NCBI GenBank assembly: GCA_026392535.1
Contig: JAPLBX010000015.1
Location: 7,760 to 33,033 of the forward strand
DNA length: 25,274 nt
From: Actinomycetota bacterium
Lineage (GTDB): Bacteria > Actinomycetota > Actinomycetes > S36-B12 > UBA5976
Direction: 5' to 3'
Positions 1 through 7,636 of the stretch are shown here, in pieces (the stretch's first letter is position 1; each line of letters starts with the position of its first letter). The translations under genes and the position numbers were made by a program. Under the pieces are notes generated by a model that made no database searches, was not told where the DNA came from, and saw only the letters and a list, made by a program, of their open reading frames with translations.

Positions 1-590
1 GCGGCAACAATGTGGTTGTCCTTGACAAGCGCAGCATCGGAAAGTGACATGCGGTGATTCGTTCCACCGCCACAAACAACTGCGTATTTTTCGATTCGAC
101 GCAGACTTGGGGTGGTTTTGCGAGTATCGCGAACCTTTGTTTTTGTACCTTCCAAAACTTTCACCCATTGGTTTGTAGCTGTTGCAATACCCGAAAGGTG
201 GCACAAGATATTAAGTGCGGAGCGTTCAGCGGTCAGCAAAGTAAATGTTGGTCCGATAATTGTCATAACGACTTCGCCCGCGGCTACTTCCATGCCATCT
301 GCGACATGAATCTCAACTTTTGCTTCCGATTGTGAGACTAAATCGAACACGGCGGCTGCGATTGTGCCGCCAGCGACAACCCCAGCCTTGCGGGCACGTA
401 ATTCCATAACGGATTTTTGCGTGCTTGGGATTGTGGCAGAAGTCGTCACATCAACCCCACCATCAAGATCTTCAGATAGGCAACGTTTGATCAAGTCCAG
501 AATTTCATCAAGATTCATCCCTTGTGCTCGAAGTGGAACCGCAAAGTCCGTTCCAATCACACTTGGTAACCAATGTGGGGTTTTAGCCAT
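1..590 (-). CDS. nadC: Nicotinate-nucleotide pyrophosphorylase (quinolinate phosphoribosyltransferase), 3' end cut by window
   Basis: Converts quinolinate and PRPP to nicotinate mononucleotide, CO2 and pyrophosphate, the third step of de novo NAD synthesis in the cytoplasm. Reading down from the ATG at 590 gives 196 codons without a stop before the window edge. Family enzymes are about 280 residues, so roughly the last 85 are outside. The visible part holds the N-terminal open-faced domain (LDEILDLIKRCLSEDL, DVTTSATIP) and the start of the barrel, with the diagnostic RDTRKTTPGLR segment, the CGGGTNHRMSL segment and LVKDNHI. The ATG overlaps the nadB stop by one base (TAATG), so the two genes are translationally coupled at the end of the bldC-panC-nadBC operon. 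Identity is secure from the motifs. Confidence 0.95.
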   Translation of the reverse strand, partial: MAKTPHWLPSVIGTDFAVPLRAQGMNLDEILDLIKRCLSEDLDGGVDVTTSATIPSTQKSVMELRARKAGVVAGGTIAAAVFDLVSQSEAKVEIHVADGMEVAAGEVVMTIIGPTFTLLTAERSALNILCHLSGIATATNQWVKVLEGTKTKVRDTRKTTPSLRRIEKYAVVCGGGTNHRMSLSDAALVKDNHIVA

Positions 591-2272
591 TACAGCACTT
601 CCTTTGTGTCGGGAACTTGCGGAACCGGTTCGTATGAAACGGAAAGTTTTCCATTTGAATCACTTTTAATCAAAACGCGTTTGAGCCAGGAATCATTGGC
701 CTCGGGGAAATCTTCACGCCAATGCGAACCACGGGTTTCTTCGCGAGTCGAGGCAGCCAGTGAAATTGCCGTTGCAACAGTATGTAGGTTTGAAGTTTCC
801 CAATTCTTTGTATTAGGCAATAAGCCCGAAGATGAAACATTTAATAAAGCCAAATCATCAATTGCAGTATTAGTTGATTTTGCACTTCGTAATACGCCAA
901 CATTTCGAGTCATTGAATTTTGAATTGATTTACGCAATTCGTCACTCAAAAGCACTTCACTACCAACGTTTGGCACGTATGGTTTGCGTTCTGGCAAACC
1001 TAGGGCCAGTAAAGCGCCAATCCGTTCAGCAAAAACCAATCCTTCAAGCAGGGAATTACTTGCCAAACGATTTGCTCCGTGTACTCCAGTGCAGGCAACT
1101 TCACCGCAGGCAAACAAACCAGGAATACTCGTTCTTCCGTACAAGTCAGTGCGGATTCCACCTGAGTGATAGTGCTGAGCTGGCGCAACAGGAATTAAGT
1201 CAGAGCGTGGATCTATTCCGTAACCTAAAAGCAGATTGAAAATTGTTGGAAAACGTTCCTGCCAATTATCCCCAATTTTTCTCGCGTCAAGCCAAACATG
1301 TGACAAGTTTTTTTCAATCATTAACTTCATGATTGCAATCGAAACAATATCTCGTGGTGCAAGGTCAGCCATTGGATGCACACCATCCATAATATGATTT
1401 CCAAAATCGTCAACTAGAAATGCACCTTCGCCTCGCACTGCTTCACTAATAAGTGGTTGCTGCCCCATTGCTTGGGAACCTAGATATAAAACGGTTGGGT
1501 GAAACTGAATGAATTCCAAATCAGCCAAAGTTGCACCTGCTCGAAGTGCGAGTGCAATCCCATCACCAGTTGCAACTTTTGGGTTTGTTGATTGGGCAAA
1601 TACTTGTCCAACACCACCAGTTGCCAAAATAACAACCGGTGCAAGCACAGCACCAACACCGTCATGCATTCCTTGACCCATTACGTGCAAGGTCACACCT
1701 TGGGCGGCACCATATTCATCTTGTAATAAATCCAGCACCAGGGCATTTTCAATCAATTCAATCTCAGGGTCGTTGGCAACTGCATCAACCAATGCGCGGG
1801 AAATCTCGGCACCAGTTGCATCTCCGCCAGCATGCGCAATGCGATCTCGGTGGTGACCACCTTCACGAGTTAATGCGATTGCACCGCTTTCAGTTTTATC
1901 AAATTTTGCACCGCGGGAAATCAATCGGCGGATTGCATTCGGACCTTCAACAACTAAAACGCGAGCAGCAGCTGAATCACAAAGGCCTGCTCCTGCCACA
2001 ATCGTGTCCCGCCAATGTTCATCAGTTGAGTCGTTTGGGTCGAGCGCGGCAGCGATGCCACCTTGTGCCCATCTTGTTGATCCATCATCAACATGTGCTT
2101 TAGTTACCAAGATAACTTTGTATCCACTTGTGCGAGCTTGCATGGCGGCGGTTAGGCCAGCAACGCCACTTCCGATGATGATTACATCTGTATTCGCAAA
2201 CCAACCTGGTTCGGCTGCGGTGAGTTTGGTGCCGATATGCGCTGGGTTAGACATTAGCCACTGCCAATTCAC
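590..2272 (-). CDS. nadB: L-aspartate oxidase
   Basis: FAD-dependent oxidation of L-aspartate to iminoaspartate, the first step of de novo NAD synthesis; iminoaspartate then goes to NadA, which is not in this window. About 560 residues. An N-terminal Rossmann FAD motif (IIIGSGVAGLTAA, near residue 31) is followed by STRWAQGGIAAA, the HAGGDATG segment, EFIQFHPT and a C-terminal flavin site (YGRTSIPGLFACGEVACTGVHGANRLASNS split over adjacent segments), all typical of the succinate dehydrogenase/aspartate oxidase flavoprotein family. The outermost start is GTG at 2272, overlapping panC by 26 bp. An internal ATG at 2254 (MSNPAHIG) would reduce that to 8 bp and is equally or more plausible; neither has a strong ribosome site. 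It couples downstream to nadC. Confidence 0.95.
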   Translation of the reverse strand: MNWQWLMSNPAHIGTKLTAAEPGWFANTDVIIIGSGVAGLTAAMQARTSGYKVILVTKAHVDDGSTRWAQGGIAAALDPNDSTDEHWRDTIVAGAGLCDSAAARVLVVEGPNAIRRLISRGAKFDKTESGAIALTREGGHHRDRIAHAGGDATGAEISRALVDAVANDPEIELIENALVLDLLQDEYGAAQGVTLHVMGQGMHDGVGAVLAPVVILATGGVGQVFAQSTNPKVATGDGIALALRAGATLADLEFIQFHPTVLYLGSQAMGQQPLISEAVRGEGAFLVDDFGNHIMDGVHPMADLAPRDIVSIAIMKLMIEKNLSHVWLDARKIGDNWQERFPTIFNLLLGYGIDPRSDLIPVAPAQHYHSGGIRTDLYGRTSIPGLFACGEVACTGVHGANRLASNSLLEGLVFAERIGALLALGLPERKPYVPNVGSEVLLSDELRKSIQNSMTRNVGVLRSAKSTNTAIDDLALLNVSSSGLLPNTKNWETSNLHTVATAISLAASTREETRGSHWREDFPEANDSWLKRVLIKSDSNGKLSVSYEPVPQVPDTKEVL

Positions 2273-3095
2273 ATTCGATGTTGTCGATTAATCGCACATC
2301 ACCAATCCTTGCAGCGACTAGAACTCGTGCCAACCCAGGTACTGGTTTGCCCAAACTTGGACTTAGAACTGTCAAATAGTCCAACTCAATCTCAGGAAAA
2401 TCCGCCATCCATTCGATTGTGCTGGAAATCGCCTTTTCAATCGGATGATTCTCCAAAAGCTGCGCCTTGACTCGATTTAACGCGTCATACAAATGTGGTG
2501 CAAGAGCTCTTTCTTCCTCGCTCAAGCGCATGTTTCGACTCGACATTGCTAGGCCATCAGATTCGCGCACTGTTTCCACGCCAATCACTTCTACTGGTAT
2601 GGAAAGTTCTTTCACTATCTCTCTAACAATAGTTAACTGTTGATAATCCTTTTCGCCAAAACAAGTAACTGATGGCTTGGTAATCTCAAGCAGGCGATTT
2701 ACTACTGTGGCAACACCTGCAAAATGTCCGGGCCGGCTAGCACCTTCCAAAATATTTGCAATCTCGCCTGGCTCAATTTTCTTAACAAGGGTCTTCAGCG
2801 GATATATCTCATCAACGGTTGGAGCAAATACGATGTCGGCAGAATTTTGTTCACAAATCTCCACGTCGCTGGCCAAGTCTCGTGGATATTTTTCTAAATC
2901 TTTATTGTTCTCAAATTGAGTTGGGTTAACAAAGATTGTCACTACCACTATTGCGTCTTTGCCAACAGTTTCTCGGCACTGCTTGATCAATTGAGCGTGC
3001 CCTTGATGCAACGCACCCATTGTGAAAACTGCTCCCACCCGTTTACCATCTACGGCAGTTTGTAATTCCGTTACGGTTTTGATGATTTTAGTCAT
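2247..3095 (-). CDS. panC: Pantoate--beta-alanine ligase (pantothenate synthetase)
   Basis: ATP-dependent condensation of pantoate and beta-alanine to pantothenate, the precursor of CoA. At 282 residues it is the normal length. It shows the nucleotidyltransferase HxGH motif in TMGALHQGH (residues 25-33), FVNPTQF, ASRPGHFAGVATVV (pantoate site), GEKDYQQ and SSRN (KMSKS-like loop region). The ATG at 3095 overlaps the stop of the upstream DUF2520 gene by four bases (ATGA), and the 3' end overlaps nadB. The arrangement DUF2520-panC is common in actinobacteria. panB and panD are not in the window, so the beta-alanine and pantoate branches must be encoded elsewhere or taken up. Confidence 0.96.
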   Translation of the reverse strand: MTKIIKTVTELQTAVDGKRVGAVFTMGALHQGHAQLIKQCRETVGKDAIVVVTIFVNPTQFENNKDLEKYPRDLASDVEICEQNSADIVFAPTVDEIYPLKTLVKKIEPGEIANILEGASRPGHFAGVATVVNRLLEITKPSVTCFGEKDYQQLTIVREIVKELSIPVEVIGVETVRESDGLAMSSRNMRLSEEERALAPHLYDALNRVKAQLLENHPIEKAISSTIEWMADFPEIELDYLTVLSPSLGKPVPGLARVLVAARIGDVRLIDNIECELAVANV

Positions 3096-4003
3096 TGCAA
3101 AACCTCCAACAAATCTTTGGTGACTGAATTTGAAAGTTTTCCTAGTTGGTGCAATCGATTGACAGTTGCAACTGCAATGGTGCGATAGGTCTTTTGAACT
3201 TCAGTATCGCCTAAAGCCAATAAGTGCGCACGGACAGTTTCCACGTCACCTCGAACTATTGGCCCAGTTAATGCATCTATTCCCATGGTTAAGGAGTTTT
3301 CAATAGCTGCATTTACAAGTGGGGATAGAAATAGACCAGGATCTTCAATCCCAATTTCTTGCAAAATACTCGTGGCTTGATTTACGACAATACTTGAATG
3401 ATTAGCTGCATGACTTAAAGCGGCGTGATAAAGCGCTCGATCTTTTTCGGCCACCACATATTCACGACCACCCATGTTTAAAACAAGTGCAGCGGCAATC
3501 GGCAACAATTCATCAGTAGTGGTAATCGCAAATGGGCAACCAACTATTCGATCAACATCATTCGGTGCTCCCGTGAAAGTCATTGCTGGGTGAATTGCCA
3601 TTGGCAGTGCACCTTGCAAAGTGGCTGGAGCTAAAACGTCAATCCCGAAGCGACCAGATGTGTGAATCACGAATTGATGTTTTTTGAAACCAATAGTCTG
3701 AGCAATCCCGCGTACCAAATCTGGTAGCACATCATCCGGAACTGCAAACAGAACCGTTTGAACATTTTCAATTAGATTTTCGATTTCTTGCAAATCTGTG
3801 GCAGGCAAAAACTCATGAACTCGTTTTTGAGATTTTTCTGAGATTGCATTAGCGGCAATGATTGAATGGCCGTGATTTTGTAACGACCTAGAAAGTGCAA
3901 TTCCAACTCGGCCAGCGCCGATAAGGCCAACCTTTAAAACCGGTGGTGCTTGTGATGCCATTTCCGCCACATTCTGTTCCAAGCCCGCGAGGGTCTCGTT
4001 CAA
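3092..4003 (-). CDS. Rossmann-like/DUF2520 domain protein, possible ketopantoate reductase-like dehydrogenase
   Basis: An NAD(P)-binding protein of the Rossmann-like plus DUF2520 family, whose biochemical role is not firmly established. The dinucleotide motif GLIGAGRVGIAL begins near residue 27. The second half is helical with HAAASHAAN-like features (YHAALSHAANHSSI), resembling the C-terminal domain of 6-phosphogluconate/ketopantoate dehydrogenase-fold enzymes. It overlaps panC by four bases, and such proteins are recurrent panC neighbours in actinobacteria; from that context it may supply pantoate by reducing ketopantoate (inference). The longest reading starts at TTG 4003, 17 bp after the bldC stop. 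ATG at 3961 (MASQAPPVLKVG) gives a tighter N-terminus and I think it more likely. The family call is firm, the function is not. Confidence 0.85.
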   Translation of the reverse strand: MNETLAGLEQNVAEMASQAPPVLKVGLIGAGRVGIALSRSLQNHGHSIIAANAISEKSQKRVHEFLPATDLQEIENLIENVQTVLFAVPDDVLPDLVRGIAQTIGFKKHQFVIHTSGRFGIDVLAPATLQGALPMAIHPAMTFTGAPNDVDRIVGCPFAITTTDELLPIAAALVLNMGGREYVVAEKDRALYHAALSHAANHSSIVVNQATSILQEIGIEDPGLFLSPLVNAAIENSLTMGIDALTGPIVRGDVETVRAHLLALGDTEVQKTYRTIAVATVNRLHQLGKLSNSVTKDLLEVLQ

Positions 4004-4020
4004 TGGTTGAAGGCTATGGG

Positions 4021-4275
4021 TTACGCAGAAGTATTGTCACAACTCACATTTGAGCCGCAGCGCGGGCAAACATGGCTTTCAACCATGCGGATCCGGCGCG
4101 ATGAGCTAGACATCAAGGCCTCAACATCGGTTGCTCGGTAGCGGCGGTGGCCACTTGGCAGGGTGATTGGGCTGAGCCGACCCGTTTTGGCCCATCGAGT
4201 CACAGTCTTTGGGTCGACCTTAAACAGCACTGCCACTTCGCGTGGCCGCAGCATGCGTTCAGTTTCCTGGTTCAT
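4021..4275 (-). CDS. bldC: BldC-like MerR-family DNA-binding protein with cysteine-rich tail
   Basis: Small DNA-binding protein carrying only the MerR-type winged helix-turn-helix (residues about 9-52; VDPKTVTRWAKTGRLS and LPSGHRRYR match Streptomyces BldC closely). BldC binds promoters cooperatively and controls development in Streptomyces; here it is more likely a general regulator (inference). The start at 4275 is chosen because a GGAGGT lies four bases upstream. The frame stays open to 4401, but that extension has no family similarity. The protein is 84 residues, against about 68 in Streptomyces. The extra C-terminus carries HVCPRCGSNVSC (Cys70, Cys73, Cys79), a possible partial zinc knuckle. 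It is first in the panC-nadB-nadC operon, 17-59 bp ahead of the DUF2520 gene, and divergent from DUF3073. Confidence 0.9.
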   Translation of the reverse strand: MNQETERMLRPREVAVLFKVDPKTVTRWAKTGRLSPITLPSGHRRYRATDVEALMSSSSRRIRMVESHVCPRCGSNVSCDNTSA

Positions 4276-4279
4276 TCTT

Positions 4280-4285
4280 ACCTCC
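4280..4285 (-). promoter_or_regulatory. Strong ribosome binding site fixing the bldC start
   Basis: GGAGGT on the minus strand, four bases before the ATG at 4275. It decides between this start and the longer open frame reaching 4401. Confidence 0.85.
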
Positions 4286-4394
4286 GTGATAAGGCCACAA
4301 TGCCACAGATTTACTCTCCAAGTTAGGGCAAAACGGCCTAGATTTGGTGCAGATTGGGTGGAATAAGGTGATTTTGCCAATATTTGAACTTGCA

Positions 4395-4451
4395 GTGCCA
4401 AAAAGCAGGCTCATTGGCTAAAGTTCGCCTCTGTTGCTCGGGCGTCCGAGC
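4395..4451 (+). promoter_or_regulatory. Possible promoter and leader hairpin of the DUF3073 gene
   Basis: A weak -35-like GTGCCA (4395-4400) stands 18 bp before TAAAGT (4419-4424). This is followed by a short perfect dyad, GCTCGG, loop GCGT, CCGAGC (4436-4451), about 30 bp before the start codon. The hexamers are only partial matches, so the promoter call is tentative. The stem itself is plainly present. Confidence 0.3.
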
Positions 4452-4480
4452 AGTGACATACGCATGCAAGGGGCTTAACC

Positions 4481-4696
4481 ATGGGTCGCGGCCGACAAAA
4501 AGCTAAGCAAACAAAAGTTGCGCGTGAACTTAAATATGACACCGGCGCAATCGATTTAACTGCCCTGGCAGCCGAACTTCACGGTAGCAAGGTTCCGGCA
4601 AACAATTCCGGTGACATCCCTGAAGGCGACTATTCAGACTGGATCGAAGATGATGATTCAGAGGAAGAATTAGAAGAAGATTCAGACAAAAATTAA
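4481..4696 (+). CDS. DUF3073 family protein
   Basis: A 71-residue protein of the actinobacterial DUF3073 family, of unknown function. The N-terminus is strongly basic (MGRGRQKAKQTKVAREL), the middle has the family-typical LKY..DIDL-like stretch (ELKYDTGAIDLTALAAEL), and the last 25 residues are almost entirely acidic (WIEDDDSEEELEEDSD). AAGGGG lies about 7 bases before the ATG. It is the only plus-strand gene in the window. It is divergent from bldC and convergent with purM, an arrangement known in other actinobacteria, where bldC, DUF3073 and purM/purF cluster. Its TAA overlaps the purM TAA on the other strand within a shared TTAA. The charge pattern suggests nucleic acid or ribosome association, but this is inference only. 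Confidence 0.88.
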   Translation: MGRGRQKAKQTKVARELKYDTGAIDLTALAAELHGSKVPANNSGDIPEGDYSDWIEDDDSEEELEEDSDKN

Positions 4697-5775
4697 TTTG
4701 TCAAAAAGACTGCTCCACCCTTTCCACCTTTAGCCGCAGCATCGCCTTTTTCATTATCTTTGCGATTTCTTACATTTCCACAAACAAATGCCGTAAAACC
4801 TTGGCCACTCAAATCTGCTAATGCTTTATCTGCCACATCTTGCGCGACAACCGCAAACATTCCAATTCCTTGATTGAAAGTTTGCTCCATATCAGCTTGC
4901 GAGACTTTGCCAACGCCAGCAATTAAATTAAAGATGGCTGGGACTTGCCAGGTCTTTCGATCAATGTCAGCTGCCAAGTTCTCTGGGAGCACTCGAGCAA
5001 GATTCGCCGCTAGGCCACCACCAGTGACATGTGAAAAAATGCGAAGAGATGTTTGCAAATTACTAGCAAGTTGCAAGCAAGACTTCGTATAGATCCGGGT
5101 TGGTTCAAGCATTTCTTCGCCGAGTGTGCGTCCAAGTTCGTCAATGTGAGCTTCAAGTTTGAAACCTTTATCGCCAAGTAAAACGTGACGAGCTAACGAA
5201 TACCCATTGCTGTGCAATCCAGAAGACGACATTGCAATTACTACGTCACCTGATTGCACGCGGTCTGCACTTAACAAATTTTCAGATTCAACCACACCGG
5301 TTCCAGCGCCAGCTATGTCATATTCGCCAGCCGCCATCACACCTGGATGTTCAGCTGTTTCGCCGCCTAGCAACGCCATACCTGCCTGTTTGCAACCAGT
5401 TGCAACGCCGCGAACTATGTCTGCAATTACTGTTGGTTCAACTTTTCCAGTTGCGATGTAGTCAGTTAAAAACAATGGTTCTGCGCCGCAAACCACAATG
5501 TCATCTGCAATCATGGCTACTAAATCAATACCAACAGTGTGATGAATACCAAGTCTTTGCGCAATAACTACTTTGGTGCCAACTCCATCTGTGCCGGTGG
5601 CAAGGATTGGTTTTTTATATTTAGTTAAAGCACTCGCATCAAATAATCCAGCAAACCCGCCAAAGTCGCCAATCACTTCTGGCCGGCTGGCTGATAGGAC
5701 GCTGGCCTTCATCAAAGCAACAGCGCGTTCACCTGCTTCGACATCTACGCCTGCTTTTGCGTATGAATCACTCAC
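4693..5775 (-). CDS. purM: Phosphoribosylformylglycinamidine cyclo-ligase (AIR synthetase)
   Basis: ATP-dependent ring closure of FGAM to aminoimidazole ribonucleotide, step 5 of purine synthesis. 360 residues. It opens with SYAKAGVDVEAGERAV, then shows GTDGVGTK, GIDLVAMIADDIVVCGAEPLFLTDY (in adjacent segments), and GGETAEHPG, all diagnostic of PurM. The GTG start at 5775 overlaps the purF TGA by four bases (GTGA), with GAGGT six bases upstream. It ends the purine operon. The last 25 residues (NRKDNEKGDAAAKGGKGG) are Lys/Gly/Asp-rich and lie beyond the catalytic fold. There is no room for a separate terminator, because the stop overlaps that of the convergent DUF3073 gene. Confidence 0.96.
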   Translation of the reverse strand: MSDSYAKAGVDVEAGERAVALMKASVLSASRPEVIGDFGGFAGLFDASALTKYKKPILATGTDGVGTKVVIAQRLGIHHTVGIDLVAMIADDIVVCGAEPLFLTDYIATGKVEPTVIADIVRGVATGCKQAGMALLGGETAEHPGVMAAGEYDIAGAGTGVVESENLLSADRVQSGDVVIAMSSSGLHSNGYSLARHVLLGDKGFKLEAHIDELGRTLGEEMLEPTRIYTKSCLQLASNLQTSLRIFSHVTGGGLAANLARVLPENLAADIDRKTWQVPAIFNLIAGVGKVSQADMEQTFNQGIGMFAVVAQDVADKALADLSGQGFTAFVCGNVRNRKDNEKGDAAAKGGKGGAVFLTN

Positions 5776-7289
5776 GGCAACCTCAAAGCTCGTGCAGTGC
5801 CTTCATCTTCTTCAACACCTTTGGCGATATTTTCTAGAAGATTTTTTCCAAATTGGCCATCTTCAGGAAGTGCAATTGGGTATTTGCCATCGAAACATGC
5901 CTTGCATAAGCGATCTTCGGCAACTTTCGTAGCTGCTACTAAACCTTCGAGTGAAACAAATCCGAGTGAATCCGCACCAATTGAATTCTTAACTTCTTCA
6001 ACAGTTAGTCCACTTGCCACCAACTCTGCTCGAGTCGCAAAATCAATTCCATAAAAACAAGGCCACATAACTGGCGGACTAGAAATTCGCACGTGGACTT
6101 CGAGTGCACCAGCTTCGCGTAACATTTTCACGATTGCTCGCTGAGTATTTCCTCGCACAATTGAATCATCAACCACGATGATGCGTTTGCCAGCTATTTC
6201 TTCACGCAACGGATTGAGTTTCAATCGAATACCAAGTTGGCGCAAAGTCTGTGAAGGCTGAATGAATGTCCGACCAACATAAGCGTTCTTAACTAAACCT
6301 TGTGCAAACGGAATGTTTGCACCTTGTGCGTAGCCAACAGCTGCTGGGGTTCCTGATTCTGGAACTGGAATCACCATATCGGCATCAATTGGATGCTCTT
6401 TAGCGAGAGTTCTGCCTACTTCCACCCGGACCGCGTGCACAGAATGGCCAGTTAGAACCGTGTCTGGTCGAGCCAGATACACATATTCAAACAGACAATG
6501 TTTTGGCGTTGGTTTTGCAAAATTCTGGCTACGCAAACCTGACTCATCAATTGCAATGAGTTCACCTGGTTCAACGTCGCGAACAAACGATGCACCGACG
6601 ATGTCAAGCGCGGCAGTTTCACTTGCCACTACCCAACCATTATCAAGTTTTCCGATCACCAATGGGCGAACACCATGAGGGTCGCGGGCGGCATAAAGCG
6701 TGGTCGCATCCATGAAGACCAGTGAGAAAGCTCCGCGAACATTTGGCAATTCCATCATCGCTGATTCTTCAATTGAAAGTTCTGGATGAGACGCGAGAAG
6801 TTCAGTTAAAACTTCGGTGTCTGAAGTTGAAGTGCGATGGATATTGCTTAATGGCAATTCGCCTTTGTCGCGTTTTGAAACTCGCTCGATAAGTTCTTTG
6901 GTGTTTACCAGATTGCCATTGTGGCCAAGAGCTAGATGGCCTTGTGAAGTGGTGCGAAATGTTGGTTGCGCATTTTCCCATTTACTAGAACCGGTTGTGG
7001 AATAGCGCGTGTGACCGATTGCTAAATAACCAGTAAGAGTTTCGAGAATATTTTCATTGAAGACTTGGGAAACCAATCCCATTTCTTTATAGACAACGAT
7101 GCGATTGCCATCGCTAGCGGCAATACCAGCAGATTCTTGTCCACGATGTTGAAGTGCATACATTCCGAAGTAAGTAAGTTTCGCTACAGCTTCGCCTGGA
7201 GCCCAAACTCCGAAAACTCCACAAGCGTCTTGTGGACCTTTTTCGTTTGGATCTAGATCATGATTTAAAAGGCCATCTGGACGAATCAC
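5772..7289 (-). CDS. purF: Amidophosphoribosyltransferase
   Basis: First committed purine step: glutamine amide nitrogen is moved to PRPP to give phosphoribosylamine. 505 residues with two domains. The N-terminal glutamine amidotransferase (Ntn hydrolase) has Cys23 in DACGVFGV; residues 1-22 would be a propeptide removed to expose Cys. The phosphoribosyltransferase domain has IIVVDDSIVRGNT (370-382). Cys265, Cys411, Cys462 and Cys465 match the four cysteines that hold a [4Fe-4S] cluster in Bacillus-type PurF, so this is the iron-sulfur, propeptide-processed class. The start is GTG at 7289 with AGGA seven bases upstream, nine bases after the SCP-like gene. It overlaps purM by four bases. Confidence 0.96.
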   Translation of the reverse strand: MIRPDGLLNHDLDPNEKGPQDACGVFGVWAPGEAVAKLTYFGMYALQHRGQESAGIAASDGNRIVVYKEMGLVSQVFNENILETLTGYLAIGHTRYSTTGSSKWENAQPTFRTTSQGHLALGHNGNLVNTKELIERVSKRDKGELPLSNIHRTSTSDTEVLTELLASHPELSIEESAMMELPNVRGAFSLVFMDATTLYAARDPHGVRPLVIGKLDNGWVVASETAALDIVGASFVRDVEPGELIAIDESGLRSQNFAKPTPKHCLFEYVYLARPDTVLTGHSVHAVRVEVGRTLAKEHPIDADMVIPVPESGTPAAVGYAQGANIPFAQGLVKNAYVGRTFIQPSQTLRQLGIRLKLNPLREEIAGKRIIVVDDSIVRGNTQRAIVKMLREAGALEVHVRISSPPVMWPCFYGIDFATRAELVASGLTVEEVKNSIGADSLGFVSLEGLVAATKVAEDRLCKACFDGKYPIALPEDGQFGKNLLENIAKGVEEDEGTARALRLP

Positions 7290-7298
7290 TGGCTAATC

Positions 7299-7634
7299 CT
7301 AAACTGGAAAATGGTCTGACAAGTTGCTGCGTTCACCGCTAGCACTCACCCGCCCATCCTCGGTCGCTTCTTGCCACGAAATTTTGCCAATCGCCAGCAA
7401 AATCAAAGTTTTTGCGTTCATTTCCACCACAGCGGCTGGGGTGCCACGGCGGTGATTTGTGCCTTCAATTATCTGAATTGCCGCATATGGTGGAATTCGA
7501 ACTTCCACACTCTTGCCCGGTGCCTTTTGCGAAAGTGATTGGAGAATGGTCTTAACGGCCATGCGTTCGGTTTCGTTATTTGGTTGCACTTCGGTGGCGT
7601 AAGCATTTACGCATTCAGCCACTGAAGTCTCCAC
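7299..7634 (-). CDS. SCP_3-type sterol carrier-like protein of the purine operon
   Basis: A 111-residue protein resembling the 'bacterial SCP orthologue' (SCP_3) family that sits between purL and purF in many actinobacteria. Recognisable pieces are VEVRIPPYAAIQ, the HRRGTPAAVVEM stretch, LILLAIGKISWQEA and the ending GRVSASGERSNLSDHFPV. No signal peptide or membrane segment is seen. SCP2-like folds bind hydrophobic ligands, but no function is established for this family. Its position two bases after purL and nine before purF, in tight linkage, argues for a role tied to purine synthesis (inference). The GTG start at 7634 has GGTAGG just upstream, within the purL stop region. The family call is from remembered pattern, moderately sure. 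Confidence 0.78.
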   Translation of the reverse strand: METSVAECVNAYATEVQPNNETERMAVKTILQSLSQKAPGKSVEVRIPPYAAIQIIEGTNHRRGTPAAVVEMNAKTLILLAIGKISWQEATEDGRVSASGERSNLSDHFPV

Positions 7635-7636
7635 TT

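Noticed and set aside
1639..2103. 154-codon plus-strand open frame, rich in His and Gln
   Set aside because: It lies wholly opposite nadB, and its odd composition is what the reverse of nadB codons would give.
4276..4401. In-frame extension of bldC by 42 codons
   Set aside because: It has no BldC similarity, and a near-perfect ribosome site stands before the internal ATG at 4275.
4436..4451. Stem-loop GCTCGG-GCGT-CCGAGC before DUF3073 as a terminator or riboswitch
   Set aside because: It is only six base pairs, no U tract follows, and there is no surrounding conserved structure that I can recognise.
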